Shown one piece after another: positions 6,850 through 8,635 of a stretch of DNA of 8,635 nucleotides. The position numbers and the translations under genes are program-made. How positions within the stretch are numbered: position 1 is the stretch's first letter; the number at the start of each line of letters is the position of its first letter. Source of the stretch: Candidatus Zixiibacteriota bacterium. Its GTDB lineage: Bacteria; Zixibacteria; MSB-5A5; SM1-73. The notes under the pieces were generated by a model that worked only from the letters and a program-made list of their open reading frames with translations, ran no database searches and was not told where the DNA came from. The stretch spans positions 1-8,635 of the forward strand of contig JAOZNS010000112.1 of assembly GCA_029933635.1 (NCBI GenBank), given 5' to 3'.

Positions 6850-6886
6850 AGAGCTCTAGTTGACTGTAACATAAATTTAGGATACT

Positions 6887-6914
6887 GTAGTGGCTCAATT
6901 TATTGAGTCGCTAC
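6887..6914. repeat. Hairpin 1 in the core of the palindromic element
   Basis: GTAGTGGCTCAA (6887-6898) and TTGAGTCGCTAC (6903-6914) pair over all 12 positions, counting two G-U wobbles, around the loop TTTA. The GTAGTGGC head recurs at 4704-4711. Confidence 0.75.
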
Positions 6915-6916
6915 TA

Positions 6917-6934
6917 TGCCTGATAAATCAGGCA
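6917..6934. repeat. Hairpin 2 in the core of the palindromic element
   Basis: TGCCTGA (6917-6923) and TCAGGCA (6928-6934) form a perfect 7-bp stem with loop TAAA. The flanking GCAACTACA (6932-6940) can alternatively pair with TGTAGTGGC (6886-6894) at 8 of 9 positions, so the two hairpins can also be enclosed in one larger cruciform-like fold. Confidence 0.7.
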
Positions 6935-6967
6935 ACTACAATAGTGAATAAATTCATGTTACAGAGC

Positions 6968-7003
6968 TCTAGCCTCTAACTTAGGTTAGGTGCTAGATTT
7001 TTT
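6968..7003 (+). terminator. Plus-strand rho-independent terminator
   Basis: TCTAGC (6968-6973) pairs with GCTAGA (6992-6997), then after one mismatch TCTAAC (6975-6980) pairs with GTTAGG (6985-6990), around the loop TTAG. Six T residues follow directly (6998-7003). This is a well-formed terminator for rightward transcription, opposite to every confident gene in the window. Its left shoulder overlaps the right direct repeat of the palindromic element. It could protect the converging glycosyltransferase gene from antisense reading, or end an unannotated plus-strand RNA. Confidence 0.65.
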
Positions 7004-7030
7004 ATCATCTCCCGAAGAAGGAGCCTCCTT

Positions 7031-8155
7031 TCATTTAAGTACTTCGTCAAATAAATTCAGGACCCTTTCAGCTGATTTTTGCCAGCTGAATAATTTTGTT
7101 CTTTCAAAACCCTTCTGAATCATTATATCTCTTAGTTGTTCATCTGTAAGCACCTTGTATATCCCTTCAGCAATGCTCTCTATGCTGTAGGGGTCAATAT
7201 AGTATGCCGCTTCTCCACAGACCTCAGGTAAAGAAGCAACATTTGACGTAACTACGGGGCAACCACAAGCCATGGCTTCTAAAGGTGGCAGGCCAAAACC
7301 TTCATACAGTGAAGGGAAAATAAAAGCCTCTGCCTCAGAATAAAGATGGGGCAAATCCTCACCTGATATATAGCCCAGAAAAATAACCTTGTCCTTTAAT
7401 GAAAGCTCATCTGTCTTTTTCTTCAGCCAAGGATAGTATCGAGGATCTCTCTTTCCACCAATAACAAGCCTGAAGTCTTTTAGATTCAACCTAGCAAAGG
7501 CCTCCAAGGTTCTTTCCAGGTTCTTGTATGGTCTCATGTCTCCGACATAAAGCAGATATTTTTTCAACCCCCACCGTTTTTGTACTACCTCCTTTGCCCT
7601 TGGATAAAACCTCTCCTGGTTGTATCCCGGATAAATCACCTCCATAGATTTATCCTTGATCCCGTAGAAGTTAACGACATCCCTTTTGGTGTTCTCAGAA
7701 ACGCAGACGACCGCCTCTGCATTTTTTAAAAGAATTGGTAGATCATAATAAAAATGGTACTTCATCTTTGGATGCAGATGGGGATACTTTGCGGGTATGA
7801 TATCAAGAATGGTTATAATTTGTTTTCGTCTTAGAAAGGGGTTCAAGATACCCTCAGGGACAGTAGAGTACAACAAGGATGTATTTTGCCTCCATAATTT
7901 AATGGGCAGTATGGTTTGCTGCCAGAGAAGTCTGGCAAGATGCCCCCTGAAACCCAAAGCGGGTGAAGTACGAGCACTCACCAGAGTTACCTTGTCAGGA
8001 TATAATCTTTTTAACTGGTTAGAACTCGCATATACGACAAAATCATATTCTGCCTTCAGCAATTCTGTGAGCAGTTCGTATGTATAAACACCAAGTCCAG
8101 TGGGATTTTCCCCTATCGAAGTTCCATTGATAGCGATTTTCTTATTACCTCTCAT
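7031..8155 (-). CDS. GT4-family glycosyltransferase (MtfB/mannosyltransferase-like)
   Basis: The 374-residue protein has the two-domain GT-B layout. The N-terminal domain begins KKIAINGTSI and has TGLGVYTYELL (19-29), the acceptor-side motif of this subfamily. The C-terminal domain has LLYVGDMRPYKNLE (201-214), a nucleotide-sugar contact region, and the retaining-GT4 E-x7-E motif within YEGFGLPPLE (E285 and E293), followed by AMACGCPVV. It should transfer a sugar from a nucleotide-sugar donor to a growing surface polysaccharide at the inner face of the cytoplasmic membrane. Donor and linkage are not readable; mannose is suggested only by subfamily resemblance. I chose the ATG at 8155 because GAGGT stands 8 nt before it; a TTG at 8164 would lie on top of that site. 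It follows a flippase gene, as expected in an O-antigen or exopolysaccharide cluster. No clear minus-strand terminator follows. Confidence 0.92.
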   Translation of the reverse strand: MRGNKKIAINGTSIGENPTGLGVYTYELLTELLKAEYDFVVYASSNQLKRLYPDKVTLVSARTSPALGFRGHLARLLWQQTILPIKLWRQNTSLLYSTVPEGILNPFLRRKQIITILDIIPAKYPHLHPKMKYHFYYDLPILLKNAEAVVCVSENTKRDVVNFYGIKDKSMEVIYPGYNQERFYPRAKEVVQKRWGLKKYLLYVGDMRPYKNLERTLEAFARLNLKDFRLVIGGKRDPRYYPWLKKKTDELSLKDKVIFLGYISGEDLPHLYSEAEAFIFPSLYEGFGLPPLEAMACGCPVVTSNVASLPEVCGEAAYYIDPYSIESIAEGIYKVLTDEQLRDIMIQKGFERTKLFSWQKSAERVLNLFDEVLK

Positions 8156-8270
8156 ATTTTTCAACCTCTATTGCTTCGGTGGATATCGCCACTTTTCAAA
8201 CAAGGGAATTACAAAGCAGATTGACCAATATTCCCCTCACTACCCCAGCCCGGGCTAATGGCCTCCAGGT

Positions 8271-8635
8271 TCATCGATGAGAATAGAAGAATTTGATCAA
8301 CCAGGTAAATATTGGCTGAATCATCCTGCCCCATGCTTCGGGCATTCGGCAAAGGGCCGCCTCCACCAACTCTATATCCTCAGAAGTTAAGCTTCTGGTA
8401 AACAACAAGCCTAATATCGACAGGGGCAAGGAGATAATCAAGGAAAAAGCCAATCCTACCGATCCCTTTATGCTTTCTGCTAAGAAAAATGCCACGCACC
8501 CCATCAAGCCGGAGGCTAAGAATATGCGAAGAATGAAGGTGAAAGGAAACTGCTGTTTCATGAACTTTTTGTATGCGTAGGTAATCATGATCACTCCACT
8601 CAGGGTTTGACTAAAGGCGGTGGCAAAGGCTGCCG
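8271..8635 (-). CDS. Oligosaccharide (Wzx-like) flippase, C-terminal part
   Basis: The frame is open to the window edge (it reads AAFATAFSQTLSGV before the first in-frame GTG), so this is the last 120 or so residues of a longer gene. AxxxAFSQTLSGVIMITYAYKKF resembles the late transmembrane segments of MATE/MVF-superfamily polysaccharide exporters. Two further hydrophobic spans follow (FILRIFLASGLMGCVAFFLA and VGLAFSLIISLPLSILGLLF). The tail LTSEDIELVEAALCRMPEAW matches the usual cytoplasmic end of Wzx/RfbX-type proteins. The full protein would flip lipid-linked sugar units across the inner membrane. The 115-bp gap to the glycosyltransferase has no terminator or strong promoter, only a loopless 10-bp palindrome (AGCCCGGGCT, 8247-8256), so the two are probably one operon. 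Confidence 0.8.
   Translation of the reverse strand, partial: AAFATAFSQTLSGVIMITYAYKKFMKQQFPFTFILRIFLASGLMGCVAFFLAESIKGSVGLAFSLIISLPLSILGLLFTRSLTSEDIELVEAALCRMPEAWGRMIQPIFTWLIKFFYSHR

Larger units (their letters stand above)
6850..6972. mobile_element. Palindromic MITE-like element with 9-10 bp flanking direct repeats
   Basis: AGAGCTCTAG occurs at 6850-6859 and again at 6963-6972, bracketing about 104 bp. Inside, TGTAACATAAATTTA (6865-6879) and TAAATTCATGTTACA (6949-6963) are inverted copies matching at 14 of 15 positions. The similarity continues inward with gaps, to TGTAGT.GC on both sides. The right inverted repeat abuts its direct repeat, while the left one is 5 nt inside (TTGAC), so the left boundary is uncertain. 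The core carries two strong hairpins. There is no gene in it. Because AGAGCTCT is itself a palindrome, the direct repeat may in part be an extension of the inverted repeat. Read as a target duplication, removing the element restores an uninterrupted sequence leading into the adjacent terminator stem. Confidence 0.6.

Noticed and set aside
6606..6863. Selenoprotein or altered genetic code using TGA
   Set aside because: Confident genes in the window use TGA as stop; no selenoprotein motif surrounds the TGA codons.
8247..8256. AGCCCGGGCT palindrome as a terminator or operator
   Set aside because: It has no loop and no T-run, and a single 10-bp palindrome is not enough to call a site.
1..8635. 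CRISPR array, tRNA or rRNA genes, phage or defence genes
   Set aside because: No spaced direct-repeat array, no cloverleaf or rRNA signature and no matching protein motifs were seen on either strand.

Overview
All confident genes lie on the minus strand of AT-leaning bacterial DNA. Two predicted outer-membrane beta-barrel proteins, a secreted DUF4139 protein and a polysaccharide flippase/glycosyltransferase pair point to a double-membraned (Gram-negative) bacterium. The code is standard, since valS ends in TGA and uses TGG for Trp. Nothing here fixes the phylum; an uncultured lineage is plausible, but that is a guess.

In the direction of transcription (right to left) the layout is as follows. 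The C-terminal part of a Wzx-like flippase (8271-8635, cut by the window edge) is followed by a GT4 glycosyltransferase (7031-8155); these form the end of a surface-polysaccharide cluster. Next comes about 750 bp without a convincing gene (6274-7030). It holds a plus-strand intrinsic terminator, a small palindromic MITE-like element flanked by a 9-10 bp direct repeat, a decayed-looking reading frame broken only by TGA, and a near-consensus promoter with A-tracts. That promoter drives two tandem, probably paralogous beta-barrel genes (5584-6273 and 4893-5468), each followed by a GC-rich hairpin. After another 384-bp gap containing palindromes and a second near-consensus promoter comes valS (1836-4508), then the DUF4139 gene (166-1563).

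The most informative non-coding finding is a 136-bp element (30-165) with imperfect terminal inverted repeats of about 22 bp. It is flanked on both sides by TTACC and sits exactly on the stop codon of the DUF4139 gene. The 5-bp duplication regenerated the last codon and the stop, so the insertion left the protein intact. The element at 6860-6963 shows the same outcome at a terminator hairpin: its duplicated target rebuilds the left shoulder of the stem. I see no new enzymatic, defence or CRISPR-like system in this window. The novelty is in these small non-autonomous elements, the leader of the beta-barrel operon and the unexplained plus-strand signals.
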